A stretch of 64,000 bases of DNA from JALORV01 sp963769745 (GTDB lineage: Bacteria > Pseudomonadota > Gammaproteobacteria > Burkholderiales > Burkholderiaceae_F). Below are positions 18,102 through 26,853 of this stretch, in pieces. The stretch lies in NCBI GenBank assembly GCA_963769745.1, contig CAVYNB010000041.1, positions 67,519-131,518 of the forward strand, read 5' to 3'. Position 1 is the stretch's first letter; every line of letters begins with the position of its first letter. The position numbers and the translations under genes are program-made. Under the pieces are notes generated by a model. The model did not search any database and was not told where the DNA came from. It saw only the letters and a list, made by a program, of their open reading frames with translations.

Positions 18102-19439
18102 ATGAAACCGGTCATCGCGCTCGTCGGCCGACCTAACGTCGGCAAGTCGACGTTGTTCAATCGCCTGACGCGCTCGCGCGCGGCTTTGGTCGCCGATTTC
18201 CCGGGGCTGACGCGGGATCGTCACTATGGCGACGGCCGCGTCGGGCCGCGCGACTACATCGTCATCGACACCGGCGGGTTCGAGCCGCTGAATGCCGAGG
18301 GCATTGCCCGGGAAATGGCAGCGCAGGCCGAGCAGGCGATCGCCGAAAGCGATGCGATCGTCTTCGTGCTCGATGCGCGCGAGGGCGTGACGGCCCAGGA
18401 TCGTCGCATCGGTGAGCGCCTGCGCGTGACCGGGCGACCGGTGGTCCTCGCCGTGAACAAGGCCGAGGGCCTTGCGTCCGAGGCGACCGCGGAGTTTCAC
18501 GAACTCGGACTCGGTGAACCGCACGCGGTCTCGGCTGCGCACGGTGAAGGGGTGCGCGACCTGATGGACCTCGCGCTTGGTCCCTTTGTCGTGGCGGAGG
18601 CAGAGACAGTCGACGACGCGGCGACTGCGGCGGGACAACGACGCATCCGCGTCGCGGTGGTCGGGCGCCCGAATGTCGGCAAGTCCACGATGATCAATGC
18701 CCTGCTCGGCGAGGAACGGTTGATCGCCTTCGATCAGCCGGGCACGACGCGCGATGCCATCGAGGTCGAGTTCGAGTTCGACGGCCGGCCGTACACGCTG
18801 ATCGACACGGCGGGACTGCGCCGCCGCGGCAAGGTCTTCGAGGCCGTGGAGAAGTTCTCGGTGGTCAAGACGCTGCAGGCGATCGCCGACTCCAACGTCG
18901 TGATCCTCCTGCTCGATGCGTCGGCCGAGATCTCGGACCAGGATGCTCACATCGCCGGCTACGTGCTTGAGAGCGGCCGCGCACTGGTCATCGCCATCAA
19001 CAAGTGGGACGGGCTCGACGAGTACCAGCGTGACCGCATCAAGCGTGAGATCGAACGCAAGCTGCACTTCCTGCGCTGGGCCAAGGTTCACACGATCTCG
19101 GCACTCAAGCGCACCGGACTGTCGGCGGTCATGCGCTCGGTGACCGAAGCACACGCGGCGGCGTTTGCAAAGCTGCCGACGCCCAAGCTGACGCGCGCGC
19201 TGATGGCGGCAGTTACGCGCCAGATGCCGCCGCGCGCGGGCTCGCTGCGACCCAAGATGCGCTACGCGCACCAGGGTGGCATGAATCCGCCGGTCATCGT
19301 GATCCACGGCAACTCGCTGAACCATGTCCCAGACAGCTACCGGCGCTACCTGGAGGGCCATTTCCGAGCCGAGTTCGAACTGGCCGGCACGCCGCTGCGA
19401 GTCGAATTCAGGACCGGGCGCAACCCCTATGTCAGCTGA
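18102..19439 (+). CDS. der: Ribosome biogenesis GTPase Der (EngA)
   Basis: Tandem-domain GTPase needed for 50S subunit maturation, 445 aa. G1 motifs occur twice: LVGRPNVGKSTLFNRL near residue 8 and VVGRPNVGKSTMINAL near residue 190. G3 is DTGGFEP and DTAGLRRRG. G4 is NKAE in the first domain (a common betaproteobacterial variant of NKxD) and NKWD in the second. A C-terminal KH-like domain covers the last 85 residues. It ends the ndk-to-der operon; a 140-nt gap with its own promoter signals follows before hfq. Confidence 0.97.
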   Translation: MKPVIALVGRPNVGKSTLFNRLTRSRAALVADFPGLTRDRHYGDGRVGPRDYIVIDTGGFEPLNAEGIAREMAAQAEQAIAESDAIVFVLDAREGVTAQDRRIGERLRVTGRPVVLAVNKAEGLASEATAEFHELGLGEPHAVSAAHGEGVRDLMDLALGPFVVAEAETVDDAATAAGQRRIRVAVVGRPNVGKSTMINALLGEERLIAFDQPGTTRDAIEVEFEFDGRPYTLIDTAGLRRRGKVFEAVEKFSVVKTLQAIADSNVVILLLDASAEISDQDAHIAGYVLESGRALVIAINKWDGLDEYQRDRIKREIERKLHFLRWAKVHTISALKRTGLSAVMRSVTEAHAAAFAKLPTPKLTRALMAAVTRQMPPRAGSLRPKMRYAHQGGMNPPVIVIHGNSLNHVPDSYRRYLEGHFRAEFELAGTPLRVEFRTGRNPYVS

Positions 19440-19579
19440 GGGCGTTGGTGGCCAAGGCCCTGCTTTTCCTATACATTGAACCGCGTGGTTCCGTCCCCAT
19501 TTGCCAATCTGTGACGGTCGGTTCACTTCCTCCGTGAACTGAATACAACAAGCGGCGTCAAAGCGCTGGAGCCAACAAA

Positions 19580-19813
19580 ATGAGCAACAAAGGGCAGTTA
19601 CTACAAGACCCGTTTCTTAACGCGCTGCGCAAGGAACACATCCCGGTCTCGATTTACCTTGTCAATGGCATCAAGCTGCAGGGCCAGATCGAGTCGTTCG
19701 ATCAGTACGTCGTGCTGCTTCGAAACACCGTGACCCAGATGGTCTACAAGCATGCGATATCCACGGTCGTGCCGGCGCGTCCCGTCAACCTCACTGCGGA
19801 GTCCGACTCCTGA
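19580..19813 (+). CDS. hfq: RNA chaperone Hfq
   Basis: Hexameric Sm-like protein that pairs small RNAs with mRNAs, 77 aa. Sm1 is KEHIPVSIYLVNGIKLQGQI and Sm2 is VYKHAISTVVPARPV, with the family-typical YKHA signature. The C-terminal tail is short (about ten residues), as in many betaproteobacteria. GGAG (about 19569-19572) lies 7 nt before the ATG. The upstream gap has a 6-bp inverted repeat (GTTCAC/GTGAAC, about 19522-19540) and A+T-rich -10-like stretches. hflX follows immediately. Confidence 0.97.
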   Translation: MSNKGQLLQDPFLNALRKEHIPVSIYLVNGIKLQGQIESFDQYVVLLRNTVTQMVYKHAISTVVPARPVNLTAESDS

Positions 19814-19860
19814 CCGTCTTCCAGGTTGAGAGCGAGCGCGCCGGACGGTCGGAGCGCGCA

Positions 19861-20976
19861 TTGCTGGTCAGCGTTGCCCAGGGAAGGCGTGACGATCCGG
19901 ACGCGGTCGAGGAATTGACGCAGCTGGTGACGTCGGCGGGGCTGGTGCCTTCCGGCCACATCGCCGTGCGGCGCGACAAGCCGGATCCCGCTCACTATGT
20001 CGGCGCCGGCAAGGTTGAAGAAATCAAGTCCCTGGCCCAGTCCGGCGATGCCGGTCTGGTGGTCTTCGACGTGGCGCTGTCGCCGGCACAGCAGCGAAAC
20101 CTGGAGCGGACGCTCGGGTTATGGGTGCTGGACCGGACCGCACTGATACTGGACATCTTCTCGCAGCGGGCGCGCAGTCGCGAAGGCAAGCTGCAGGTGG
20201 AACTGGCGCAGCTGCAGCACCTGTCGACTCGTTTGGTCCGCGGCTGGTCGCACCTGGAGCGCCAGCGTGGCGGGCTCGGCAAGACCGGTGGACCGGGTGA
20301 AAAGCAGATCGAGATTGACCGGCGCCTGATCGGTGTGCGGGTCAAGCAACTGCGTGAGCGGCTCAAGCAGCTCGAGCGCCAACGGAAGACGCGTCGCCGG
20401 GCGCGTGCCCGTCGGGACGTGCTCTCGGTTTCGCTGGTCGGATACACGAACGCCGGAAAGTCGACGCTGTTCAACGCGTTGACCCGCGCGGGCGCCTTTG
20501 CCGCCGACCAACTCTTCGCCACGCTCGATACGACCGCGCGACGTCTCTATCTGGGTGCAGGCCATGCCGCGGTCATTTCGGACACGGTCGGGTTCATCCG
20601 TGGCCTGCCGCATCAGCTCGTCGCGGCATTCAAGTCCACGCTCGACGAGACCGCGGAGGCAGACCTGCTGCTGCATGTCGTCGACAGCGCTTCTTCGGCA
20701 CGAGCGGACCAGATGGCCGAAGTCGACCGCGTGCTTGATGAAATTGGCGCTGCCTCGGTGCCGCGGCTGATCGTCTTCAACAAGATCGACGCATCGGGCC
20801 GCGAGCCGTCGGTGGAGCGTGACCCCTATGGTAGGATCACCGCCGTTTCGGTCAGCGCGAAGACCGGCCTGGGCCTCGATCTGCTGCGCGATGCGATCGT
20901 CGAGTTTGCGCAGCAGACCCACGAGGCCGCACCTCCCGAAAGCACCCCTGCCTGGTCCAGTGCCGCCGTGGTCTAG
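19861..20976 (+). CDS. hflX: GTPase HflX, ribosome-rescue factor
   Basis: GTPase of the Obg-HflX superfamily that splits stalled or heat-damaged 70S ribosomes. The N-terminal HflX domain is followed by the signature ILDIFSQRARSREGKLQVEL and the coiled region GGPGEKQIEIDRRLIGVRVK. The G1 motif is VSLVGYTNAGKSTLFNALT, G3 DTVGF and G4 NKID. The start is irregular. TTG at 19861, with GGAG 6 nt upstream, gives 371 aa but begins inside the first beta strand. No ATG, GTG or other TTG lies upstream in frame. A CTG at 19810 overlaps the hfq TGA and would restore 17 conserved-looking residues. C-terminal tail shorter than in E. coli. Confidence 0.93.
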   Translation: MLVSVAQGRRDDPDAVEELTQLVTSAGLVPSGHIAVRRDKPDPAHYVGAGKVEEIKSLAQSGDAGLVVFDVALSPAQQRNLERTLGLWVLDRTALILDIFSQRARSREGKLQVELAQLQHLSTRLVRGWSHLERQRGGLGKTGGPGEKQIEIDRRLIGVRVKQLRERLKQLERQRKTRRRARARRDVLSVSLVGYTNAGKSTLFNALTRAGAFAADQLFATLDTTARRLYLGAGHAAVISDTVGFIRGLPHQLVAAFKSTLDETAEADLLLHVVDSASSARADQMAEVDRVLDEIGAASVPRLIVFNKIDASGREPSVERDPYGRITAVSVSAKTGLGLDLLRDAIVEFAQQTHEAAPPESTPAWSSAAVV

Positions 20977-21037
20977 CATCGCGGCCGCGCTGCATTGACG
21001 ATTCTTATGTTTCAACCCATTTTTCGCTAGGACACGC

Positions 21038-22246
21038 ATGTCGCTCAACGACCCCCAGTGGGGCCGAGGTGGCGGTTCCGGTGGCTCGAACGGTGACGGC
21101 GAGCGCGAAGCTCCGCGCCGCCCGCAGCGCCCGAACGGCGATGGCCCGCCTGATCTCGAGGAACTCTGGCGCGACTTCAATCGCCGCCTGAACGGCCTGT
21201 TCGGCAGGAAAGGCTCCGGCTCGCGCGGTGGTGGTGGCGGATTCGGCAACCTCGGCGCCAGTCCACGGGGCACCGGCATCGGCTTTGCGGCCCTGCTGGG
21301 TGTACTGGGCCTGATCTGGGTCGGGAGCGGTTTCTACATCGTGCCGGAAGGCCAGGTCGGGGTTGTCACGACCTTCGGGCGCTACTCCGAAACGACAGCG
21401 CCGGGATTTCGCTGGCGTATGCCGTGGCCGGTGCAGTCCAATGAACTTGTCGACATCCTTTCGCTGCGCAAGGTCGAGGTCGGCACACGCGGACGTCCCG
21501 AGCGCCTGAAAGAGGCGCTGATGCTGTCCGACGACGAGAACATCGTCGACATCCAGTTCGAGGTCCAGTTCCGAATCAAGGACGAAGGCGCGCGCGACTA
21601 CCTGTTCAACAGCAAGAACCCGACGTCGGCCGTGATCCAGGCGGCGGAATCCGCGATGCGTGAAGTCGTGGGTCGCAAGACGATGGACTCGGTGCTGTAC
21701 GAATCACGGCAGCAGATTGCGGACGAGGTTCGGAGCCGCATGCAGGAAATGCTGGACCGCTACGGCACCGGCATCCTGGTATCGGCCGTGGCGATCCAGA
21801 ACGCGCAGCCTCCGGAACAGGTGCAGGCCGCATTCGACGATGCGGTCAAGGCCGGACAGGACCGGGAGCGACAGATCAACGAGGGGCAGGCGTATGCCAA
21901 CGACGTCGTGCCGAAGGCGCGCGGCGCGGCTTCGCGCCTGATGCAGGAAGCCGAGGGCTACCGGACACGGATCGTGCAGACGGCCGAGGGCGATGCCTCG
22001 CGCTTCCGCCAGATCCTGACGGAGTACCAGAAGGCACCGGCGGTGACGCGCGACCGCATGTACCTGGACACGATGCAGCAGGTCTTCGCGAACACCACCA
22101 AGGTCATGGTGGACTCTCGCACCGGCAATCAGCTCCTGTATCTGCCGTTCGACAAGCTGATGCAGCAGGTGACCCAGGATGCGATGGCACCGCGCGCCGC
22201 GACGGTCACGCCGGCACCGCTGGAGCCGGCGACACCCGACGAGTGA
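21038..22246 (+). CDS. hflK: Membrane protease modulator HflK
   Basis: SPFH/band-7 protein that with HflC forms a large cage around FtsH and regulates its proteolysis. The 402-aa product has a Gly/Arg/Pro-rich cytoplasmic N-terminus (1-80), a signal-anchor helix (about 87-108, GFAALLGVLGLIWVGSGFYI), an SPFH domain (VPEGQVGVVTTFGRYSETTA) and a coiled-coil periplasmic region. hflC follows 58 nt downstream. The start ATG at 21038 follows an A/T-rich stretch and is preceded by CTAGGAC. Confidence 0.96.
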   Translation: MSLNDPQWGRGGGSGGSNGDGEREAPRRPQRPNGDGPPDLEELWRDFNRRLNGLFGRKGSGSRGGGGGFGNLGASPRGTGIGFAALLGVLGLIWVGSGFYIVPEGQVGVVTTFGRYSETTAPGFRWRMPWPVQSNELVDILSLRKVEVGTRGRPERLKEALMLSDDENIVDIQFEVQFRIKDEGARDYLFNSKNPTSAVIQAAESAMREVVGRKTMDSVLYESRQQIADEVRSRMQEMLDRYGTGILVSAVAIQNAQPPEQVQAAFDDAVKAGQDRERQINEGQAYANDVVPKARGAASRLMQEAEGYRTRIVQTAEGDASRFRQILTEYQKAPAVTRDRMYLDTMQQVFANTTKVMVDSRTGNQLLYLPFDKLMQQVTQDAMAPRAATVTPAPLEPATPDE

Positions 22247-22304
22247 CGGGCGCACGCGGGATTCGCTGCGCAGCCGTGACCGCGAAGCGCGCTGAGGAGA
22301 AGCC

Positions 22305-23188
22305 ATGAACCGAATCCTTGCCGTCGTCGTCGGTCTGGTGATCGCGGCGTTCGTCGTGCGCGCGAGCACGTTCATCGTCGATCAGCGGCAGTCGGCGATC
22401 GTCTATCAGCTCGGCCAGATCACGCGCGTGGTGACCGAGCCGGGCCTTTACTTCCGCGTGCCGCTGCTGCAGAACGTCGAATACCAGGACAAGCGCATCC
22501 TGACGCTCGACACGCCGGTGACGGACCGTGTCCAGACGTCCGAGAAGAAGAACCTGCTGGTCGATTCCTTCGTCAAATGGCGCATCGTCGACCCGCGCCT
22601 GTTCCGCGTCAGCTTCCCGGCGGGTGAGCGCTCGGCCGAGGATCGCATCGGTACGCTGGTGCGCGACGCGCTGAACCAGGCGGTCAACAAGCGCACCGTC
22701 AACGAGATCACTTCGCGCGAGCGCGACAGGGCGATGGAAGAGATCCGGGCCGCGGTGCAGGAGCGCACCAAGAGCTTCGGCGTCGAGATTGTCGATGTGC
22801 GGCTGAAGCGCGTCGACTTCGTCCCGGAAATCAGCGAGTCGGTGTACCGGCGCATGGAAGCCGAGCGCAAGCGGGTGGCCAACGAGCAGCGCTCGATCGG
22901 TGCCGCCGAGAGCGAGAAGATCCGCGCCGATGCCGACCGCCAGAAGGAAGTGCTGCTGTCGGAGTCCTACGGGACGCGCAGAAGCTGCGTGGCGATGGCG
23001 ATGCGAAGGCGTCGGCGCTGTATGCGCAGTCGTTCGGCCAGAACCCCGAGTTCGCGCGTTTCTATCGCAGCCTCGAGGCCTATCGTTCGAGCTTCCGCAA
23101 CCGCAACGACGTGATGGTCGTCGATCCGTCGTCGGAGTTCTTCAAGTACATGAAATCGCCGGACGCAGCGCCGGCTCCGCGGCGCTGA
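22305..23188 (+). CDS. hflC: Protease modulator HflC (frame broken once)
   Basis: Partner of HflK in the FtsH-regulating membrane cage. The first frame runs from the ATG at 22305 with an N-terminal anchor (ILAVVVGLVIAAFVVRAST) and SPFH domain (QRQSAIVYQLGQITRVVTEP) to residue 222, then becomes nonsense and stops at 23114. Another frame continues the protein exactly: RDAQKLRGDGDAKASALYAQ, then SFGQNPEFARFYRSLEAYRS and SEFFKYMKSP, ending in TGA at 23186-23188. One base is missing near 22970-22971 (TAC-GGG where TAC-CGG is expected). Repaired length is 294 aa. A real mutation or a sequence error are both possible; the intact ends favour error. Confidence 0.9.
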
Positions 23189-23373
23189 TGCTGGAGTCAC
23201 TCGCACTGGCATTCGGGCTGATGCTGGTGCTGGAAGGCCTGCTGCCGCTGCTGGCGCCGGCCGCCTGGCGCCAGATGTTCCAGCGTGTCACCGAACTCAA
23301 CGACGGGCAGATCCGGTTCTTCGGACTGCTGGCTGTCGTCGGTGGCGCGCTATTGTTCTGGTTTCTGAGCTGA
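23188..23373 (+). CDS. DUF2065 (YjeT-like) small membrane protein
   Basis: A 61-aa hydrophobic protein, MLESLALAFGLMLVLEGLLP onward, with two predicted membrane helices (about 4-20 and 42-60). YjeT/DUF2065 proteins follow hflC in many proteobacteria; function is unknown, and association with the HflKC-FtsH complex is only suggested by position. Its ATG overlaps the repaired hflC TGA (TGATG), which also supports the reconstructed hflC end. Confidence 0.9.
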   Translation: MLESLALAFGLMLVLEGLLPLLAPAAWRQMFQRVTELNDGQIRFFGLLAVVGGALLFWFLS

Positions 23374-23436
23374 TCCGGATACCCCGTGCCGCGGCATTGC
23401 CGCAGCTCCGCTACGCCCTCGCCCATTGCGTCCGTC

Positions 23437-24609
23437 ATGCTGCGCTGGCTGCTTCCTGAAAACATCTCCGACGTCCTGCCGCGCGAAGCGCGACGGGTGG
23501 AGGAGGTGCGGCGGTCGTTGCTCGATCTGTATGCGAGCTACGGCTATGAACTGGTGATTCCGCCACTGATCGAGTACATCGATTCCCTGCTGACGGGAAC
23601 CGGCGGCGATGTCGATCTGCGCACCTTCAAGCTGGTCGACCAGGCCAGCGGTCGCATGCTCGGCCTGCGTGCCGACACGACCCCGCAGGTGGCGAGGATC
23701 GACGCGCACATACTCAATCGTGCCGGCGTCGCGCGCCTGTGCTACGCGGGCAGTGTTCTGCATGCGCGGCCACTGCATCCATTGGCAGTGCGGGAACCGC
23801 TGCAGGTCGGTGCAGAACTCTACGGAGCGGTGGGCAGGGCGGCAGACTCCGAAGTCCTCGAACTGGCCGTCGCCTCGCTGCGCGTTGCAGGACTGGGCCG
23901 GATCAGTATCGATCTGGGCCACACCGGCGTCGTGCGAGGTCTGCTCGACCTGGCGCGCCAGTCGGCCGATGTGGAGGACGAGATTCTGTCGGCCCTGAGT
24001 ACGAAGGACACGCCGGCGTTGCAACAGACGGTCGAACATCTGCCGGCAACGGTACGCGATGGCCTGCTCGCGCTGGGACGACTCAGCGGCGGGCTCGGCA
24101 CACTGGAAGAAGCTCGCAGGCTGCTTCCGGCCGAACCGGGAATCCGGGCAGCGCTCGACCATCTCGAGGCACTGTCGACCCGTTGCGGTGCCGATGAGGT
24201 GTCCGTGGACCTGGCCGACCTGCACGGTTATCGGTACCACAACGGGGTGACTTTCGCCGTGCATGCACGCGAGCTGCCAGGCGCGGTGTTGCGGGGCGGT
24301 CGCTATGACGGCATCGGCAAGGCCTTCGGCCGTGCGCGGCCCGCGGTCGGGTTTTCGATCTACCTGCGCGATCTGGTCGGGTTGCTCGGTGAGGACGCGC
24401 CGCGCGCGATACTGGCGCCAGCGGGCGACGATGCCGGACTGCGCGAGGCGATTCGCACGTTGAGAGCGGCCGGCGAGATCGTGGTGCAGCGGCTCGCCGA
24501 GGAAACCGGCGGCGCGGACCCCGGTGACTTCGTCTTTGACCGCGAACTGCAACGCGCGGATTCAGTGTGGCAGGTGGCTGCACGCAACAGTGCGCCCCTC
24601 GTGAAATAG
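23437..24609 (+). CDS. hisZ: ATP phosphoribosyltransferase regulatory subunit HisZ
   Basis: HisS paralogue that lost aminoacylation and instead activates the short form of HisG in the first step of histidine synthesis. The 390 aa begin MLRWLLPENISDVLPREARR, the usual family start. A class II-like core follows with TFKLVDQASGRMLGLRADTT, and GGRYDGIGKAFGRARPAVGF near the end. A GTG at 23386 would add 17 unlike residues and is not preferred. HisZ before purA is typical of betaproteobacteria and implies a short-form HisG elsewhere in the genome. Confidence 0.95.
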   Translation: MLRWLLPENISDVLPREARRVEEVRRSLLDLYASYGYELVIPPLIEYIDSLLTGTGGDVDLRTFKLVDQASGRMLGLRADTTPQVARIDAHILNRAGVARLCYAGSVLHARPLHPLAVREPLQVGAELYGAVGRAADSEVLELAVASLRVAGLGRISIDLGHTGVVRGLLDLARQSADVEDEILSALSTKDTPALQQTVEHLPATVRDGLLALGRLSGGLGTLEEARRLLPAEPGIRAALDHLEALSTRCGADEVSVDLADLHGYRYHNGVTFAVHARELPGAVLRGGRYDGIGKAFGRARPAVGFSIYLRDLVGLLGEDAPRAILAPAGDDAGLREAIRTLRAAGEIVVQRLAEETGGADPGDFVFDRELQRADSVWQVAARNSAPLVK

Positions 24610-24617
24610 GAAGCGGC

Positions 24618-25910
24618 ATGGCAAAGAACGTGGTCGTCGTCGGCACCCAATGGGGCGACGAGGGCAAAGGCAAGATCGTTGACTGGCTCACCGAGGACGT
24701 CGATGGCGTCGTTCGCTTCCAGGGGGGACACAACGCCGGCCACACGCTGGTGATCGCGGGCAAGAAGACCATCCTTCGGCTGATACCGTCCGGCATCCTG
24801 CGGCCGAAGACCGCCTGTTACATCGGCAACGGTGTCGTGCTGTCGCCTCCTGCGCTACTGACGGAAGTCGACGAGCTGCAGGCTGCAGGTGTCGACGTCG
24901 CGTCACGCCTTGCCATCAGCGGCAATTGCCCGTTGATCCTCGAGTACCACGTGGCGCTCGACAAGGCGCGTGAGGCGCGACGCGGTGATTCGAAGATCGG
25001 CACGACCGGACGCGGAATTGGCCCCGCCTACGAAGACAAGGTGGCACGCCGCGCTGTTCGCGCACAGGACCTCTTCGATGCCGGACGATTTGGCGACGGC
25101 GTACGCGAGGCGCTCGACTTCCACAACTTCGTCCTTGAACACTATTTCAAGGCGCCTTCGGTCGATGCGTCCAAGGTGATCGACGACACGCTGGCGCTGG
25201 CGGGCCGGCTGAAGCCGCTGATCACGGATGTGTCGCACCGGCTCAACAGCGTGATGGCCAGCGGACATCGACTGCTGTTCGAAGGCGCGCAGGGAACGCT
25301 GCTCGACGTCGACCACGGGACCTATCCGTATGTCACGTCGAGCAACACCGTCGCCGGGGCCGCGGCTGCCGGCGCAGGGGTGGCACCTCAACGGCTCGAC
25401 TATGTGCTGGGCATCACGAAGGCCTACTCGACCCGGGTGGGATCGGGACCGTTCCCGACTGAACTGTCGGACGCCACCGGTGAATACCTGCGCGATCGCG
25501 GGCAGGAGTTCGGCTCGGTGACGGGCAGGCCGCGACGTTGTGGATGGTTCGATGCGGCCGGATTGCGTCGGGCGGTGCAGCTCAACGGCACCACGGGGCT
25601 GTGCATCACGAAGCTGGATGTCCTCGATGGACTGCCGGTGGTCAGGCTTGGAGTCGGTTACCGTTTCGACGGCCGCGAGGTCGACATCCTGCCGTATGGA
25701 GCAGATGCAGTCGGTCGTTGCGAACCGATCTACGAAGAGTTCGCCGGCTGGACCGACTCGACCTTCGGCCTGCGCTCTTGGGATGAACTGCCGGTCAATG
25801 CGCGGCGATACCTCGAGCGCCTGGCCGATGTCCTCGGCGTGCCGATCGATCTGGTCTCCACCGGACCGGACCGCGAGCAGACGATCGTATTGCGGCATCC
25901 GTTCCATTGA
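24618..25910 (+). CDS. purA: Adenylosuccinate synthetase
   Basis: Condenses IMP with aspartate, using GTP, in AMP synthesis. The 430-aa product carries the N-terminal P-loop-like signature GTQWGDEGKGKIVDWL with catalytic Asp, the GHNAGHTL motif, and TTGRGIGPAYEDK. The guanine-binding TKLDVLDGLP lies near the C-terminus. The ATG at 24618 is 8 nt after the hisZ stop. A phosphoribosyltransferase gene follows after 28 nt, so all three may share a transcript. Confidence 0.98.
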   Translation: MAKNVVVVGTQWGDEGKGKIVDWLTEDVDGVVRFQGGHNAGHTLVIAGKKTILRLIPSGILRPKTACYIGNGVVLSPPALLTEVDELQAAGVDVASRLAISGNCPLILEYHVALDKAREARRGDSKIGTTGRGIGPAYEDKVARRAVRAQDLFDAGRFGDGVREALDFHNFVLEHYFKAPSVDASKVIDDTLALAGRLKPLITDVSHRLNSVMASGHRLLFEGAQGTLLDVDHGTYPYVTSSNTVAGAAAAGAGVAPQRLDYVLGITKAYSTRVGSGPFPTELSDATGEYLRDRGQEFGSVTGRPRRCGWFDAAGLRRAVQLNGTTGLCITKLDVLDGLPVVRLGVGYRFDGREVDILPYGADAVGRCEPIYEEFAGWTDSTFGLRSWDELPVNARRYLERLADVLGVPIDLVSTGPDREQTIVLRHPFH

Positions 25911-25938
25911 AGCGGCCCGCAGAACTGATCGACCCGTC

Positions 25939-26460
25939 GTGAAGGATCTGTACGTCACCTGGGACGAGTACCACCGGCTCATCGAGCGACTGAGCCTCGC
26001 GATACACGAGTCGGGATGGCAGTTCGACTCGCTGTTGTGTCTTGCCCGTGGAGGACTGCGCGTCGGCGACATCATTTCGCGTATCTATGACATGCCGTTG
26101 GCGATCCTTGCCGCCAGTTCGTACCGGGAGGCGGCGGGCCGCTCGCAGGGCGAGCTTGATATCGGCGAGTACATCACGATGACCCAGGGAAAGCTGCAGG
26201 GCAGGCTGCTGCTGGTCGACGACCTTGTCGACTCCGGCGTCACGCTGGGCCGGGTGGTCGAACACCTGAAGGAACGGTTTCCCGCACTCGACGAAGTCCG
26301 TACGGCGGTGATCTGGCACAAGGCCTGCTCGACGTTCAAGCCCGACTACCACGTCGAGTATCTGCCGACCAATCCGTGGATTCATCAGCCCTTCGAGGTC
26401 TACGACGCGATGGGACCGCAGAATCTCGCGGCGCGGCTGCGGAGCGCAGCATCGGGCTGA
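25939..26460 (+). CDS. Purine-type phosphoribosyltransferase family protein
   Basis: A 173-aa type I phosphoribosyltransferase. The PRPP loop is LLLVDDLVDSGVTLGRVV and an upstream loop reads CLARGGLRVGDIISR. The C-terminal region contains NPWIHQPFEVYD. This set resembles xanthine/guanine-type enzymes found beside purA in betaproteobacteria, but the base specificity cannot be fixed from sequence alone. GTG at 25939 is chosen because VKDLYVTWDEYHRLIERLSL begins the conserved fold; the frame is open far upstream inside purA. Downstream lies the duplicated tRNA-Leu region. Confidence 0.88.
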   Translation: MKDLYVTWDEYHRLIERLSLAIHESGWQFDSLLCLARGGLRVGDIISRIYDMPLAILAASSYREAAGRSQGELDIGEYITMTQGKLQGRLLLVDDLVDSGVTLGRVVEHLKERFPALDEVRTAVIWHKACSTFKPDYHVEYLPTNPWIHQPFEVYDAMGPQNLAARLRSAASG

Positions 26461-26471
26461 TCGTCGACTCG

Positions 26472-26532
26472 AAAATGCAAAAGGCCGGCGATGCCGGCCC
26501 TTCGAATACTCTGGTGCCCAGGAGAGGACTCG
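26472..26532. repeat. 61-bp direct repeat, copy 1 (tRNA-Leu 3' end plus terminator)
   Basis: This block matches 26622-26682 at 60 of 61 positions (one G/A difference at 26490 versus 26640) and lies exactly 150 bp away in the same orientation. It contains the last 21 bases of the minus-strand tRNA-Leu plus its downstream terminator hairpin, but nothing of the rest of the tRNA. It looks like a leftover of a tandem tRNA duplication or of a site-specific event at the tRNA 3' end. Confidence 0.92.
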
Positions 26533-26621
26533 GTCACGTTTCGCGACCCCGGCGCCGCTGGGCATGCGGCGCCATTCTCGTCCTCGCGCGAAGCACGCAG
26601 GTGCTTCGCTTCCCGGGCGCA

Positions 26622-26661
26622 AAAATGCAAAAGGCCGGCAATGCCGGCCCTTCGAATACTC

Positions 26662-26682
<21 letters not shown>
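26622..26682. repeat. 61-bp direct repeat, copy 2 (in the functional tRNA-Leu)
   Basis: Second copy of the repeat at 26472-26532. Here it is continuous with the complete tRNA-Leu gene and spans the tRNA 3' end (26662-26682) and its terminator. The 89 bp between copies (26533-26621) hold two short hairpins (GGCGCCGC.../...GCGGCGCC near 26549-26571 and GAAGCA/TGCTTC near 26590-26607) and no gene. Confidence 0.92.
26629..26649 (-). terminator. Intrinsic terminator of tRNA-Leu
   Basis: Read on the minus strand, GGCCGGC pairs with GCCGGCC around a 3-nt loop and is followed by TTTT and, a little further on, TTTTT. It lies 12 nt past the CCA end of tRNA-Leu. A near-identical copy sits at 26479-26499 within the upstream repeat. 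Confidence 0.75.
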
Positions 26683-26746
<64 letters not shown>

Positions 26747-26761
26747 ACAGGTGAGCGCGCG

Positions 26762-26789
26762 ATTCTAGCGGCGGTGAACGCCATGTCAA
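26762..26789 (-). promoter_or_regulatory. Sigma-70 promoter of tRNA-Leu
   Basis: On the minus strand, a consensus -35 TTGACA (26784-26789) and a -10 TAGAAT (26762-26767) are separated by 16 nt. The -10 ends 15 nt before the tRNA 5' base, the expected geometry for a stable-RNA promoter. Confidence 0.85.
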
Positions 26790-26853
26790 ATGCGCTACGC
26801 TGGCTCGACGTCGAGCCGGGGCGCGTGCAACCTACAACACAACAAGGAACTGA

